From positions 52,996 to 100,026 of the forward strand of contig MNJR01000050.1 of assembly GCA_001920415.1 (NCBI GenBank): DNA of 47,031 bases, written 5' to 3'. This document shows, one piece after another, positions 1-9,046 of the stretch. The position numbers and the translations under genes were made by a program. This stretch comes from Acidobacteria bacterium 13_1_20CM_3_53_8. GTDB taxonomy: Bacteria > Acidobacteriota > Blastocatellia > Pyrinomonadales > Pyrinomonadaceae. The stretch's first letter is position 1. Each line of letters starts with the position of its first letter. The notes under the pieces are model-generated. The model saw only the letters and a program-made list of their open reading frames with translations. It was not told the DNA's origin and made no database searches.

Positions 1-1032
1 TGAAAACTCGTAATCAACCACATTCTCAAGCAAGCCCAACTCTTCAAATTTTTGTACGACCTTCTCGCGCGCTTCGTAACGGTCAAGTCCTTCAAACTCT
101 TTGCCTGCGTCTGCGGTCATGCGCGCGTGACTATCAATAACTTTCACTAAAGGCAGATTGTGACGCTGCCCCATAGCATAGTCGTTCGGATCATGCGCAG
201 GCGTCACCTTCACAGCGCCCGTCCCGAACTCAGGGTCAACAAAATCATCCGCGATTACAGGAATCTCTCGATTCGTAAGAGGAAGATTGAGCGTCGCGCC
301 TATGAGAGCAGCGTACCTTTCATCGTTCGGGTTCACGGCAACAGCAGTATCGCCCAGCATCGTTTCAGGCCGCGTCGTCGCAACAGTCAAGCGTCGCTCA
401 CTTCCCTTCACAGGATATTGCAAGTAGTAGAGCTTTCCTGCTTGAGATTCTTTCTCGACCTCCAAATCCGAGAGTGCCGTTCTGTCTTTCGGACACCAAT
501 TGATTATTCCCTCGCCGCGATATATACAGCCCTTCTCGTACATGCGAACGAAGAACTCGCGCACGGCGCGCGTTAGGTGTTCATCCATTGTGAAGCGCTC
601 GCGCGACCAATCAACACTAGCGCCCTCGCGTCGCATCTGCTTCAAAATTTGTCCGCCGTACTCCTCTTTCCATCTCCACACGCGCTCTATGAATCGCTCG
701 CGCCCAAGGTCGTGGCGAGTCAAACCCTCTTTGCGAAGCTGCTTCTCGACCTGAATCTGCGTAGAAATCCCTGCGTGATCCATGCCCGGCAGCCAGAGCG
801 TTCTGTAGCCGCTCATACGTTTGTATCGCGTGAGCACGTCCATGATAGTGTGCTGTAGCGCGTGCCCCATGTGCAGGCTGCCCGTCACGTTCGGAGGCGG
901 GATGACTATGCTGTAAACAGCAGCTTTGCGGTCATGATTAATCTCAGGCGCGAAGTAGCCGTTTCGCTCCCAGCGCGCGTAGTGCTCGCTTTCAGCATGT
1001 GCAGGGTCGTATGTTTTTGGAATCTCTATCAT
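1..1032 (-). CDS. valS: Valine--tRNA ligase, N-terminal 344 codons (runs off the left edge)
   Basis: I translated this open frame by hand because it has no stop inside the window. The ATG is at 1030-1032 and the protein begins [15 protein letters not shown], followed by a WERNGYF segment, the usual start of bacterial ValRS. The class I signature is present as [18 protein letters not shown] (HMGH form of HIGH, about residues 48-65). Further on come [10 protein letters not shown], the zinc-proximal [13 protein letters not shown] segment, and the editing-domain motif [15 protein letters not shown] with the downstream DPNDY. The KMSKS loop and the anticodon-binding domain lie beyond the window. 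The enzyme charges tRNA-Val in the cytoplasm. It is the last gene in its direction here, with a terminator-like hairpin between it and the next upstream gene. Confidence 0.96.
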   Translation of the reverse strand, partial: MIEIPKTYDPAHAESEHYARWERNGYFAPEINHDRKAAVYSIVIPPPNVTGSLHMGHALQHTIMDVLTRYKRMSGYRTLWLPGMDHAGISTQIQVEKQLRKEGLTRHDLGRERFIERVWRWKEEYGGQILKQMRREGASVDWSRERFTMDEHLTRAVREFFVRMYEKGCIYRGEGIINWCPKDRTALSDLEVEKESQAGKLYYLQYPVKGSERRLTVATTRPETMLGDTAVAVNPNDERYAALIGATLNLPLTNREIPVIADDFVDPEFGTGAVKVTPAHDPNDYAMGQRHNLPLVKVIDSHARMTADAGKEFEGLDRYEAREKVVQKFEELGLLENVVDYEFS

Positions 1033-1134
1033 CCGCTCAGACTTTCGTTTTTGAATGTTCCATCTATTGTAAGCAATCCGCCACAGTTTTTCATCCTGCG
1101 CGCAAGGAGAGAAGCGGCGGCCAACGCCATCGCA

Positions 1135-1171
1135 CAAAAAAATAGAGGCGGCTGTTGTTGAGCCGCCTCTT
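1135..1171 (-). terminator. Rho-independent terminator of the receiver gene
   Basis: A perfect 10-bp stem (1144-1153 with 1161-1170, sequence AGAGGCGGCT) and a 7-nt loop are followed on the minus strand by a run of T (1136-1142 read as A on plus). It sits 27 bp after the stop of the gene at 1198-2583 and separates it from valS. Confidence 0.8.
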
Positions 1172-1197
1172 AAATCAACCATCAAAATCTCTGTTCT

Positions 1198-2583
1198 TTA
1201 CTTCGGCTGTGACCTTTCTTCTTCCAGACGGCGCTTGATGAGAAGCTCGGCCAGTTGCGGGACGACTTCCCACGCTACCTGTTCGACCACTTGAGCAGAG
1301 AGCATTTCGACTGCGCGGCGCGCTATGGCGTCAATCACTTCGGGCGAGAGTTGGTTCAGGGTTATTTGCCCCGCCTGCGTTGTTTGCGCCAGGGTTTCAG
1401 CCGATGGTGCGCTCTCAGCCCGTTCGACTGCGGGGTGGCTTGTGAACGCAAATCCGGTTTCCGTCGCAGGCTCACTCTCTCTTGTTGTGTCAGCCCACGT
1501 TTCCGCTTGACTCGCCTCAGCAGTTTCGGGCGCGAAAGTCATAGCCTCTTCAACGGGCGCGAACTCTTCACGCTGCTCTTCGCTTACGACCTGCGCACCT
1601 GCAAACTCTTCCGTATGCGGCGCGGCCTCCGTCATCGTATCCTCAAACTCGGCCTGCGTGCTCGCTGGCATCTCGGCAGGCGCACTCACCTGTTGCGGCT
1701 CAAATTCCCTTAAACCCAGAATGTCATCGTCTGCCAGAGCGGTCGCCGCCTGATGACCGCCGAAATCCAGATCAAGCAGCGCGTCGTCTGCTGCGTTTGT
1801 CCTCATATATGATCCCGCTGTGTGTTCTACGTTCATGCCTGCGGTCGCAATCTCCTGTTGTTGAAATTCTCTTGCCTCATGTTCTGCGTAAACTTCGCCT
1901 TCCGGTTCAGCATGGCTCGCCACTTCCCAGTCAGCCGCAACTTCTTCGTGGGCTTCTTCCCCAAGCGCGGCAGAAACAGACGGAAAGTTCTCGACCGTGT
2001 CCACGTCGAAGCGCGAAACATTGCGCGCGCCCTCTTCTTCCGCATCAACGTCTTGCTCTATCTCTGCGACCATCTGTTGAGGCAGGCGTGCGGTGTCTGC
2101 GGTCGTCACCTCAATCGCTTCCGGGCTTAGTTGACTCGCTTCGTGTTGAGGAGCATCCGCTTGAGGTGAAGGAAGCTCACGAGTGGTTGCTTCCTGAGCG
2201 TCGCTCTTGCCACCAAGAAGCGCAGAGACTTTATTAATCAGTTCTCTTATTGATTGGAAAGGTTTGGTCAAGTAATCATCCGCGCCAACTCTGCGCGCCT
2301 CCGCTTCGTCAAACGGCTCGAACGAGCCGACCAGGAGCATCACTGGAATGTGGCGAAACCGCTCGTTCGTTTTGATTCGCTCGCAGACCTCGTAGCCGTT
2401 CATCTTCGGCATGAAAATATCCGCGAGCACAATGTCGGGCATGAACTCTTCCAGTTTTTCGAGAGCTTGCTCGCCGTCGCCTACGGTTTCGACCTGCATA
2501 TCTTCGTCGCCGAACGTCAGGTCAACCACCTTTTGTATGGTGACCGAATCATCCGCGAGCAGTAGTTTACGTCCCCGTTCCAA
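1198..2583 (-). CDS. Receiver-domain protein with long acidic linker and conserved C-terminal helical segment
   Basis: Residues 1-125 are a CheY-like receiver: acidic pocket D11-D12, phospho-acceptor D55 in LADIFMP, and the Lys of the TKPF motif. Residues ~125-400 are low-complexity, rich in Glu, Ala, Thr and Gln, and probably disordered. The last ~55 residues are again ordered: LSPEVIDAIARRAVEML followed by an amphipathic stretch around VAWEVVPQLAELLIKR. There is no DNA-binding or enzymatic output domain, so a scaffolding or localisation role is more likely than transcription control. The layout (receiver, Glu-rich linker, C-terminal helix) recalls polarity proteins such as RomR of Myxococcus, and mglA/mglB are found 39 kb away in this window; that link is inference. 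I do not recognise a precise family. Confidence 0.85.
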   Translation of the reverse strand: MERGRKLLLADDSVTIQKVVDLTFGDEDMQVETVGDGEQALEKLEEFMPDIVLADIFMPKMNGYEVCERIKTNERFRHIPVMLLVGSFEPFDEAEARRVGADDYLTKPFQSIRELINKVSALLGGKSDAQEATTRELPSPQADAPQHEASQLSPEAIEVTTADTARLPQQMVAEIEQDVDAEEEGARNVSRFDVDTVENFPSVSAALGEEAHEEVAADWEVASHAEPEGEVYAEHEAREFQQQEIATAGMNVEHTAGSYMRTNAADDALLDLDFGGHQAATALADDDILGLREFEPQQVSAPAEMPASTQAEFEDTMTEAAPHTEEFAGAQVVSEEQREEFAPVEEAMTFAPETAEASQAETWADTTRESEPATETGFAFTSHPAVERAESAPSAETLAQTTQAGQITLNQLSPEVIDAIARRAVEMLSAQVVEQVAWEVVPQLAELLIKRRLEEERSQPK

Positions 2584-2776
2584 CTTCTTAACTCCTTAAA
2601 TATTTGAGGTGAGCGCCGCCCGCGCGGGGAAAATCAAGTAGGGCAAAGCTTGCGGCAGCGCGGGGCATGTTGCAGAAAACCTTGCGACCCCGACTGAAAG
2701 CACGAGGCCACATAGAGAAACCTAACACCCCGCGCGAGTAAGCGTCAAGAGTTTTATATCGTGAGGAAGAAGGATT

Positions 2777-3042
2777 TAAGCCCGCGCAAACGGGCGACTG
2801 TCTAAAGCCCATGAAATGGGCGACAGAATAAAGCCCGGTGCGTGAGCGCCGGGAAAGATAGCAATTAAGATTACGCAAGCCCGCGCGAGCGGGCGACAGA
2901 GCATTATTAATCAAACGTCTGTCGCCCGCTCATGCGGGCTTGATTATCTTTTTGGCAACTTGTAACCCAGCCCTGACGGGCTAAGCTCTATGCTGTCGCC
3001 CACTCGCGTGGGCTTTATACTGCCCGCTCATGCGGGCTTGAA
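2777..3042. repeat. Cluster of about eight REP-like palindromes
   Basis: Eight short imperfect palindromes share the frame AAGCCC-(7-10 nt)-GGGCGACAG while the stem bases vary. Four lie in one orientation (near 2777, 2804, 2831, 2877) and four inverted (near 2919, 2969, 2993, 3020), so the cluster is head to head about 2905. The variable stems show compensatory changes (CCCGCG/CGCGGG, CCCAT/ATGGG, CCCGG/CCGGG). They fill the 474-bp spacer 2584-3057. A 108-codon open frame across them is an artefact of the repeat. No transposase of the REP-associated type is present in the window. Confidence 0.8.
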
Positions 3043-3057
3043 TCCAAACTTTTCACT

Positions 3058-3945
3058 CTAACTCCCGCTGCTCATAACTATGTCGTCTGCGGTTTCCGGC
3101 TTGCCGTCAGCGCCCATTGAGCGAAGTGTGAAATGCTCGCGCGTCCCTTCGTATTGATATAGCCTGCTCCACGGGTCGAAGCGTATCACCTGTTTGAGGT
3201 ATCGCGGCGAGAGGTAGTCAACGAGCACGCCTTCGTCCCTGGCTTCTACATAAAAACCTCTCTCACGCCTGAAGGCGTCGAGCGCTCGAACAATCTGCTG
3301 CATCTCCACGCGCGCACGCGCAATCTTCTGCTGATTAATTGAGTTGACGACCCCGTCAACGTCGCGCCAAATGTTCCCGGCAGTTCTCATCTTCTGAACG
3401 CGCCACGCGCCGCTTTCGTTCACCAGATGAAATTCAAGCTCAATCTGCGTTTCGACCATAGCGGATTTGCCTAAAGCGGTGACGGCGTTGACGCGAACGG
3501 CTTCGGAAGGAAGTTGAACGCCTAGCAAGTCAGCAATCAACGCGCGCGCGTGCTCCGGGCTTAACTCGCCCGAAACATCTGGACGAGCGCGCCCTTCATC
3601 AACCGTAGAAGCGATGCCAAGCGCGCTCGCAATCATCCCAACATCTTCCCAACGCCGGTCGCCAGTTCTCACTTCCTCTATATGCCACCTGTCATGGTCA
3701 TCCCTAGTCAATCGAAACGCCAGCTTTACCTGCGCCAGCACATCCACGCCGCCATCGCTCGCCGGTTGTACGCTCCTGACTTTGACCGCACCTTTGGACA
3801 GTTCGCTTCCGCCAACGTGTCTTATAGTCTCGCGCGCCTGCTTTGAGCTTAAAGCTGTGGCCGCGCGTGATTCATTGAAAGCGAATGAAAGGAGGAGTGC
3901 GGCGGGGGTGAAGATAGTAAACAGGGAGCGAACAGTTTTGTTCAT
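3058..3945 (-). CDS. Secreted protein with a pseudopilin-G-like C-terminus
   Basis: The 295-residue product starts with a signal peptide (basic MNKTVR, hydrophobic LFTIFTPAALLLSFAF, then ESRAA). The middle contains two related ~95-residue units, each with an LxxxQARE/LSPEHARAL start and a hydrophobic strand ending in W-[HR]-[IV]-[EQ]-[EK]-[VM]-RT followed by a W[ER]DV turn, which suggests an internal duplication. The last ~80 residues resemble the C-terminal half of type II secretion major pseudopilins: a helix (ARVEMQQIVRALDAFRRERG), FDPWSRLYQYEG, and SMGADGKPETADDI, the calcium-loop-like end seen in GspG. There is no prepilin peptidase site, so it is not itself a pilin. The stop overlaps the following-numbered regulator start by ATGA, implying co-transcription. 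Function unknown. Confidence 0.8.
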   Translation of the reverse strand: MNKTVRSLFTIFTPAALLLSFAFNESRAATALSSKQARETIRHVGGSELSKGAVKVRSVQPASDGGVDVLAQVKLAFRLTRDDHDRWHIEEVRTGDRRWEDVGMIASALGIASTVDEGRARPDVSGELSPEHARALIADLLGVQLPSEAVRVNAVTALGKSAMVETQIELEFHLVNESGAWRVQKMRTAGNIWRDVDGVVNSINQQKIARARVEMQQIVRALDAFRRERGFYVEARDEGVLVDYLSPRYLKQVIRFDPWSRLYQYEGTREHFTLRSMGADGKPETADDIVMSSGS

Positions 3946-4358
3946 TTCTCTGTAGAGCCGCCTTTGCTGACGAGCATGCGTAGCATGATCTGAACCTGCG
4001 CGGTTGTGAATGGCTTCGGTAGAAAGACCACAGCGCCAGCGCCAAAACTCTCGGACGACAATTTCGGGTCTTGCTCCGCAGTCATCATCATCACGGGGAT
4101 GCGCATCAGCCGCTTCTCGGTCTTCATAAACCTGACAAGCTCTGGGCCGGAGATGTGCGGCATGACAACGTCGAATATTGCGGCGATGAAATTGTTATCG
4201 GCCTGCAAGATTTTGTAAGCCTCGCGCCCGTCGCGCGCAGGCACAACCGCGTAGCCGTCCTTCTCTGCTATGGCCGTGATGAGGCGCAATATGGCCGGGT
4301 CGTCGTCTGCGACGAGTATGCGGCGCGAGTCTTTGCTACTTTGCGCTTCCGGTTTCAT
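3942..4358 (-). CDS. Single-domain response regulator (CheY-like)
   Basis: The 138 residues form just one receiver domain with a ~10-residue N-terminal tail. Acidic pocket D18-D20, phospho-acceptor D63 in IFDVVMP, switch Thr in MMMTAEQ, and the conserved Lys in LPKPFTTAQ are all present. It overlaps the downstream secreted-protein gene by 4 bp (ATGA), so the two are probably translationally coupled. With no output domain it must act by protein contact. No cognate histidine kinase lies in the window. Confidence 0.9.
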   Translation of the reverse strand: MKPEAQSSKDSRRILVADDDPAILRLITAIAEKDGYAVVPARDGREAYKILQADNNFIAAIFDVVMPHISGPELVRFMKTEKRLMRIPVMMMTAEQDPKLSSESFGAGAVVFLPKPFTTAQVQIMLRMLVSKGGSTEK

Positions 4359-4426
4359 CTGTGGGAGCTAAAAAATTCTGTTAATCTATTTTCGACTTCG
4401 CGCTCATTCGTGAGCTTAAGCTTTTC

Positions 4427-4489
4427 TCTTAGCGCCTCCAGCGTCTTGGCGTGAAATTATTCCTCACGCAAAGGCGCTAAGGCGCAAAG
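4427..4489. repeat. Inverted repeat between response regulator and pdxA
   Basis: Arms 4427-4454 (CTTAGCGCC...TGGCGTGA) and 4464-4489 (TCACGCAAAGGCGCTAAG...) pair with mismatches around a short loop. An AAGCTTTT core lies just upstream at 4419-4426. It is a separate word from the 7-mer families but occupies the same kind of site. Confidence 0.6.
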
Positions 4490-4506
4490 GGAGCTCTGTT
4501 CTTTTG

Positions 4507-5574
4507 TTAAGCCTCGACAGCCTTGCCGCTCTCCTCCGCTTTGATGGAAAGCTCTGCGGCCAGTGTGATTGCCGCGACCATGCTCGAATGCTCCGCGATC
4601 CCCTTGCCCGCGATGTCAAAGGCCGTTCCATGATCCACCGATGTGCGTATGAATGGCAAGCCCAGCGTGACGTTGACAGCTTCGCCGAACGACAGACATT
4701 TTACGGGGATCATCGCCTGGTCATGGTAACAGGCAACGACCGCGTCGAACTCGCCGCGCGACGCTCGCAGAAAAATGGTGTCTGCCGAATAAGGCCCCTG
4801 CACGTGCATGTCGTCAACGCCGCGACAGGCTTCTACGGCAGGCAGAATTTCCGAAGCTTCTTCTACGCCGAACAGGCCGCCTTCTGCTCCGTGCGGATTG
4901 AGCGCGGCGACTGCAATGCGCGGTCGCTCGATTCCCCAGCGCTTCAACTCCCTGTGCGCTAGACGAATTACTTTCACAAACCTGTCGCGCTCGACCATGC
5001 GAATCGCTTCCGCAAGCGGCACGTGCGTCGAAAGCAGCACGACGCGCAAGTTAGCAGCGACGAATCCCATAGCATACTCTTCAGTGCCCGTCAGGTGCGC
5101 AAGGAATTCCGTGTGACCCGGAAAACTGTACCCGCCTAAGAAAAGCGCGCGCTTGTTTATGGGCGCCGTCGCAATCGCGTCAATCTGCCCGCCCGCGCAA
5201 AGAGCCACAGACGCCTCTATATACTGAGCCGCAGCCTTGCCAGCCGCGCCAGACTCAATTCCAGGTTCTATGTAGCCGCCTATGTTGTCCAGGTGGAAGA
5301 TGACCGGGTCGTGAAGTTTTTGAGGGAAAGGCTCGTCATGTCGCGCAATATCGTAGCCGCAGGTGAGGTCTAGCGTGCGCGCCGTGTGTGCTAGAAGCTG
5401 CGCATCACCTATTATCACAGGCACGCAACGCTTTCTCACCTCGTCTTCTGCAACAGCTTTGAGAACGACTTCCGGGCCTATTCCTGCTGGATCGCCCATC
5501 GTGATGCCTACGCGCGGGCGTCTGGGCCGAGAGCGTCCAGCGTGTGAAGCCGAATTATGAGACGACTCAATCAT
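4507..5574 (-). CDS. pdxA: 4-hydroxythreonine-4-phosphate dehydrogenase
   Basis: PdxA oxidises 4-phosphohydroxy-L-threonine in the deoxyxylulose-5-phosphate-independent branch of vitamin B6 synthesis, acting with PdxJ in the cytoplasm. The 355 residues match the family from VGITMGDPAGIGPEVVLKA (~22-40) to the end. The metal-binding histidines are visible in PGHTEFLA, in ACYHDQAMIPVK, and in VDHGTAFDIAGKG; the NPHGAEGGLFG substrate loop is present. The first ~20 residues (Ser/Arg-rich) precede the conserved core and may be an extension or a mis-set start. The ATG is preceded by repeat sequence and lacks a good Shine-Dalgarno site. Confidence 0.93.
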   Translation of the reverse strand: MIESSHNSASHAGRSRPRRPRVGITMGDPAGIGPEVVLKAVAEDEVRKRCVPVIIGDAQLLAHTARTLDLTCGYDIARHDEPFPQKLHDPVIFHLDNIGGYIEPGIESGAAGKAAAQYIEASVALCAGGQIDAIATAPINKRALFLGGYSFPGHTEFLAHLTGTEEYAMGFVAANLRVVLLSTHVPLAEAIRMVERDRFVKVIRLAHRELKRWGIERPRIAVAALNPHGAEGGLFGVEEASEILPAVEACRGVDDMHVQGPYSADTIFLRASRGEFDAVVACYHDQAMIPVKCLSFGEAVNVTLGLPFIRTSVDHGTAFDIAGKGIAEHSSMVAAITLAAELSIKAEESGKAVEA

Positions 5575-5583
5575 AATAAGAGC

Positions 5584-5716
5584 GGTGATAAGTGATGAGT
5601 GATGAGAAGGTAAATAGTAAATGGTTAATGGTAAATGGAAGAGAGCCTCTTACCATATATCATTTACTATTCACCATTCACCTTCTTATCACTCATCACT
5701 TATCACTTTTCACTTA
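5584..5716. repeat. Nested 7-mer palindrome (GTGATAA outside, AATGGTA inside)
   Basis: The left half holds tandem GTGATRA units and then AATGGTA-type units; the right half holds the complements in mirror order (TACCATT type, then TTATCAC type). Two different 7-mer families are thus nested in one hairpin. It fills the spacer between hfq and pdxA. Confidence 0.85.
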
Positions 5717-5725
5717 TTAACGCGC

Positions 5726-6142
5726 CTATTTGCTTTCGCGATCCTCAGCCTTGAACATGTACTTGATGTTGTGCTTGAGCAGCAAAAGGTTTGGCGCTGA
5801 CTTGCGATTAACCTTCAGCGCACTCTTGTCGTACCACTCAATGGTTCCCTCTATCTCTTCGCCGTCCAGAAGGACTATGACCATAAGAGTGTGCGCGTCA
5901 ATCTGCTTCTTGTAATAGAAGAGTTCGGCGTGAGTTTCGGTCGCAGGCGGCGTACGCTTGCGCACCTGCACGGCCTGCGCGGCTGCGGCTGCGGCTGCGC
6001 GAGCCTGAGCTGCCTGCGCGCTATCACCGCCCGACGGGCGCGACGGAGCGCCACTGTTGCTTGGCTTATCCCTGTGCGGATGCACGTCACGACTCTTGGC
6101 TTTTACGTCCGCCAGCGTTGTTCTAATTAGTTTGCGATTCAC
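5726..6142 (-). CDS. hfq: Divergent Hfq-like RNA chaperone with long N-terminal extension
   Basis: Hfq is a hexameric Sm-fold protein that binds sRNAs and mRNAs. The C-terminal ~65 of 138 residues match it: FYYKKQIDAHTLMVIVLLDG then EEIEGTIEWYDKSALKV (Sm1; compare LxNGxxLxGxIxxFDxFxVxL) and LLLKHNIKYMFK (Sm2, with the KH pair of the YKHA motif retained). The first ~70 residues are an unusual tail: basic, then Gly/Ser-rich, then an Ala/Gln tract. Classical Hfq carries its extension at the C-terminus, so this is reversed. The start is GTG with AAAGGA 4 nt upstream. It lies upstream of pdxA on the same strand. Confidence 0.75.
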   Translation of the reverse strand: MNRKLIRTTLADVKAKSRDVHPHRDKPSNSGAPSRPSGGDSAQAAQARAAAAAAAQAVQVRKRTPPATETHAELFYYKKQIDAHTLMVIVLLDGEEIEGTIEWYDKSALKVNRKSAPNLLLLKHNIKYMFKAEDRESK

Positions 6143-6167
6143 AGTTTCCTTTCAACCTCCACACTCA

Positions 6168-6350
6168 ATGATGAGTGATACAAAAGCTCCCGCGCATCCG
6201 TCGGCGCACGCTTCTGCCCGGCGTGAGACAAACGATGTACACGGAACATCAAAACTCTCGCAGGCTGCGGCCATTCAGGAGAGAATCGGTGATTTACCCG
6301 TAAATGGAAAAATCCTGCCGATGATTGCGCGACATGCTACACAACAGTGA
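6168..6350 (+). CDS. Possible small protein (60 residues), unsupported by homology
   Basis: An open frame from ATG 6168 encodes a hydrophilic product ending KILPMIARHATQQ. It lies on the plus strand in the 331-bp spacer between hfq and ftsZ, opposite to both. No Shine-Dalgarno site is visible. The composition is not obviously shadow-like and no other gene overlaps it after 6168. It may equally be the hfq upstream region. Low confidence. Confidence 0.22.
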   Translation: MMSDTKAPAHPSAHASARRETNDVHGTSKLSQAAAIQERIGDLPVNGKILPMIARHATQQ

Positions 6351-6360
6351 GAGAAAAAGC

Positions 6361-6466
6361 AAAGGGAGAAGAGAATGTAAAGGGTAAAAAGGGGAAGAGG
6401 GTAAAAGGTTAAAAGGGATTAACCTTCTTTCCCTTTACCCCTTTACCCTCTTTCCCTTTTACCCAA
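6361..6466. repeat. Palindrome of AAAGGGT/AAAGGTT-type units after ftsZ
   Basis: The left arm contains irregular 7-8-nt units of the GGTAAAA type, the right arm (from ~6421) the complementary CCCTTTTA units. It starts 8 bp beyond the ftsZ stop codon and could act as its transcription end. Confidence 0.8.
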
Positions 6467-6473
6467 TCTTTTC

Positions 6474-7655
6474 CTAGTCTGCTTTCTTACGCATGAACGT
6501 GGGCACGTCAAGGTCGTCTGTGCGACCGGGGCTGATTGTAGGGCGCGGAAGGTCGTCGCCGGGTCGTGGCGCGTGGCGCGGGCTTGTCTGCTGCATGTGC
6601 GCGGCAGCCTGCGTCGTGCCAACGTCAGCAGATTCTTTGTCGAATCCTGTGGCGATAACAGTGATCTTCATCTCGTCCTGCATCGTTTCGTCAATGACCG
6701 CACCGAAGATTATGTTGGCATCCTCGTCCGCAGCCTCGCGTATGATAGAAGAAGCTTCGTTGACTTCGTAAAGCGTCAGGTCTGGGCCACCAGTGATGTT
6801 AATCAGCACGCCCTTCGCACCCTGAATCGTAGCCTCTTCCAACAAAGGGCTGGAGATAGCCTGCTGCGTAGCCTCCATCGCGCGGTGCTCGCCGCTAGCG
6901 CGACCAGCGCCCATCAGCGCCAGTCCCATCCCCTGCATGATCGCCTTCACGTCTGCGAAGTCCAGATTGATGAGACCCGGCACAGTTATCAGGTCTGAGA
7001 TACCCTGAACGGCTTGACGCAGCACATCATCTGCAACCCTGAACGAATCCGCGAGCGAGACGTTGCGGTCAACCATGTGCAGAAGTCTTTCGTTCGGAAT
7101 CGTGATGACCGTATCAACGCACTCGCGCAGTTCGCGCAATCCTTGCTCGGACTGCTGCATCCTGCGCTTGCCCTCGAAGTGAAAAGGCTTAGTGACTACA
7201 GCGACCGTGAGCGCATTCAGTTCCGTTGCAAGGCTGGCGATGATTGGAGCCGCGCCCGTGCCCGTGCCGCCGCCCAAGCCAGTCGTGACGAAGACCATGT
7301 CAGCGCCTTCAAGCACTTCGATTATCTTCTCCGTATCTTCGAGCGCCGCTTCGCGCCCGATGTTCGGGTCTGCACCCGCACCCAAGCCTTTCGTCAACCG
7401 GCTGCCGAGTTGAATCTTTATTGGTGCGGTGGAGCGCTTCAGAGCCTGAAGGTCTGTGTTGGCGACGAGAAATTCTATTCCTTCGATTCCCGCTTCCATC
7501 ATACGATTGACGGCGTTGCCGCCGCCGCCGCCTACGCCGATGACTTTAATTCGCGCGCCTGTGATGGGTGGATCGTCGTCAATGAAAATGTTGATGCCAC
7601 TGCCGGGTTGGCGGCTTTCCGCTGTCATATTCATATTCCTCTCTTCTATCGCCAT
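6474..7655 (-). CDS. ftsZ: Cell division protein FtsZ
   Basis: FtsZ is the tubulin-like GTPase that forms the cytokinetic ring. The 393 residues show the N-terminal [17 protein letters not shown], the GTP-binding signature [14 protein letters not shown], the T7-loop region [11 protein letters not shown], a ~50-residue linker, and the C-terminal conserved peptide [13 protein letters not shown] that binds FtsA. Three starts are possible: M1, M8 and M10. AGAGAGG upstream of M8/M10 and AAGGG upstream of M1 both look usable, so the true N-terminus may be 7-9 residues shorter. It ends the dcw cluster. The 114-bp gap to ftsA carries no recognised feature. Confidence 0.97.
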   Translation of the reverse strand: MAIEERNMNMTAESRQPGSGINIFIDDDPPITGARIKVIGVGGGGGNAVNRMMEAGIEGIEFLVANTDLQALKRSTAPIKIQLGSRLTKGLGAGADPNIGREAALEDTEKIIEVLEGADMVFVTTGLGGGTGTGAAPIIASLATELNALTVAVVTKPFHFEGKRRMQQSEQGLRELRECVDTVITIPNERLLHMVDRNVSLADSFRVADDVLRQAVQGISDLITVPGLINLDFADVKAIMQGMGLALMGAGRASGEHRAMEATQQAISSPLLEEATIQGAKGVLINITGGPDLTLYEVNEASSIIREAADEDANIIFGAVIDETMQDEMKITVIATGFDKESADVGTTQAAAHMQQTSPRHAPRPGDDLPRPTISPGRTDDLDVPTFMRKKAD

Positions 7656-7769
7656 TCTGGCTGCCCTTGAAGCCTCACTTTTCAGGATGTTGGGCTGTTC
7701 GCGCCGGAGGCACCTATATCTTGAGGACTACATCTTGTGCCGGCTGGCGTGGCAGCATACAACAACTTG

Positions 7770-9032
7770 TCAAAAAATACTACTGAAACGATGACGAAAT
7801 TTAGAAACAAAATGTGTGAGCCGCATTCCGCTCCCTTTTTTCGCGCCCACTGCGCGCGCTTCCGCGCCCTGCTCGCGCTGAGCTACGAGCGCAAGTCCCG
7901 CAGCAGCAGCCCACGCAGGGCTTTGAATATCTTCCGATAGACCGCCGAAACGATCTCTTTCCGGGTAACCCAGACGAACGGGCGCGTCGAAAACCTGCTC
8001 GGCTATCTCGCACATTCCATCCAGGAGCGCTCCGCCGCCTGTCAGCACAACGCCCGAAGATAGCTGCCGCTCCCATCCAGACTCTTTAATCTCATCTGCG
8101 ACATGCATCAGAACTTCTTCCGCGCGTGGCTGAAGGATGTCGCAAAGAATTTGTCGTGAAAGCTGTCGCGGCGGACGACCTCCGACTGAAGGAACTTCTA
8201 CAAGCTCGCCACGCTGCATCTCGTTCAAGCTTGTGCTATAGGCGCAGCCGACCACGCGCTTTATCTTCTCAGCCTCGGGTATGGGCGTGCGCAGCCCGAA
8301 CGCAATGTCGTTAGTAAAGTGCGAGCCGCCCAATGCGAAGACTGCTGTGTGCTGAACTGCGCCGCGCTGGTAAATGACAAGCCCTGTGGTTTCAGCGCCT
8401 ATGTCAACCAAAGCGGCGCCGAACTCTTTGTCATCATCTGTTAAAGAAGCTTCGGCTGCGGCCAACTGTTCGAGCACCATGTCTGCGACAACAAGACCTG
8501 CGCGGTTGACCGCATTGATTGCGTTCTGGCGCGCGGTCACTGGGCTTGTGACTATGTGGACTTTAACTGCAAGACGAGCGCCTATCATTCCAACGGGGTC
8601 GTTGATGCCGTCCTGATCGTCAACTATGAACTCTTGGGGAAGGCGATCAACTATCTCGCGCCCTGCCGGGAGTTGTATGGCGCAGGCAGAATCAATTGCG
8701 CGGCGCACGTCGTCGGGCGTAATCTCGCGGTCGCGCCCCGAAACGGCGACGATTGCCTGCCCGTTGAAGCCCATGATGTGCGAGCCTGCCAGGTTGATTG
8801 TTACCTCTTCCGCCTCAAGGCCGCTCATGCGCTCTGCTTCTTCTACAGACTTCTTAATCGCTTCGACTGCCGCATCTGGATTAACGATCACTCCTTTGCG
8901 CAGCCCGCGCGCTTCCGCTTCGCCGATACCAACAACATCAACGAGGCCGTCGTCGCCCGACTCCGCGATGATACACGTCACCCTGCTCGTCCCAATGTCT
9001 AGGCCGACCGTATGTGACGCGCGTTTAGCCAT
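7770..9032 (-). CDS. ftsA: Cell division protein FtsA
   Basis: FtsA is the actin-like protein that tethers FtsZ to the membrane. The 420 residues contain the phosphate-1 loop [13 protein letters not shown], the SHVT-type domain 1C ([14 protein letters not shown]), phosphate-2 [13 protein letters not shown], adenosine loop [13 protein letters not shown], and a C-terminal amphipathic membrane-targeting helix ([16 protein letters not shown]). AGAGGG lies 8 nt before the ATG. A GTTTCAG/GAAACCT palindrome separates it from ftsQ. Length and order are standard for the family. Confidence 0.97.
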   Translation of the reverse strand: MAKRASHTVGLDIGTSRVTCIIAESGDDGLVDVVGIGEAEARGLRKGVIVNPDAAVEAIKKSVEEAERMSGLEAEEVTINLAGSHIMGFNGQAIVAVSGRDREITPDDVRRAIDSACAIQLPAGREIVDRLPQEFIVDDQDGINDPVGMIGARLAVKVHIVTSPVTARQNAINAVNRAGLVVADMVLEQLAAAEASLTDDDKEFGAALVDIGAETTGLVIYQRGAVQHTAVFALGGSHFTNDIAFGLRTPIPEAEKIKRVVGCAYSTSLNEMQRGELVEVPSVGGRPPRQLSRQILCDILQPRAEEVLMHVADEIKESGWERQLSSGVVLTGGGALLDGMCEIAEQVFDAPVRLGYPERDRFGGLSEDIQSPAWAAAAGLALVAQREQGAEARAVGAKKGSGMRLTHFVSKFRHRFSSIF

Positions 9033-9046
9033 ACGTTTTTCCCTCT

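Noticed and set aside
2588-2914. 108-codon open frame on the minus strand
   Set aside because: It is made of the REP-like palindromes and has no protein-like pattern.
7801-8076. Minus-strand 91-codon frame overlapping ftsA
   Set aside because: Shadow of ftsA in another frame.
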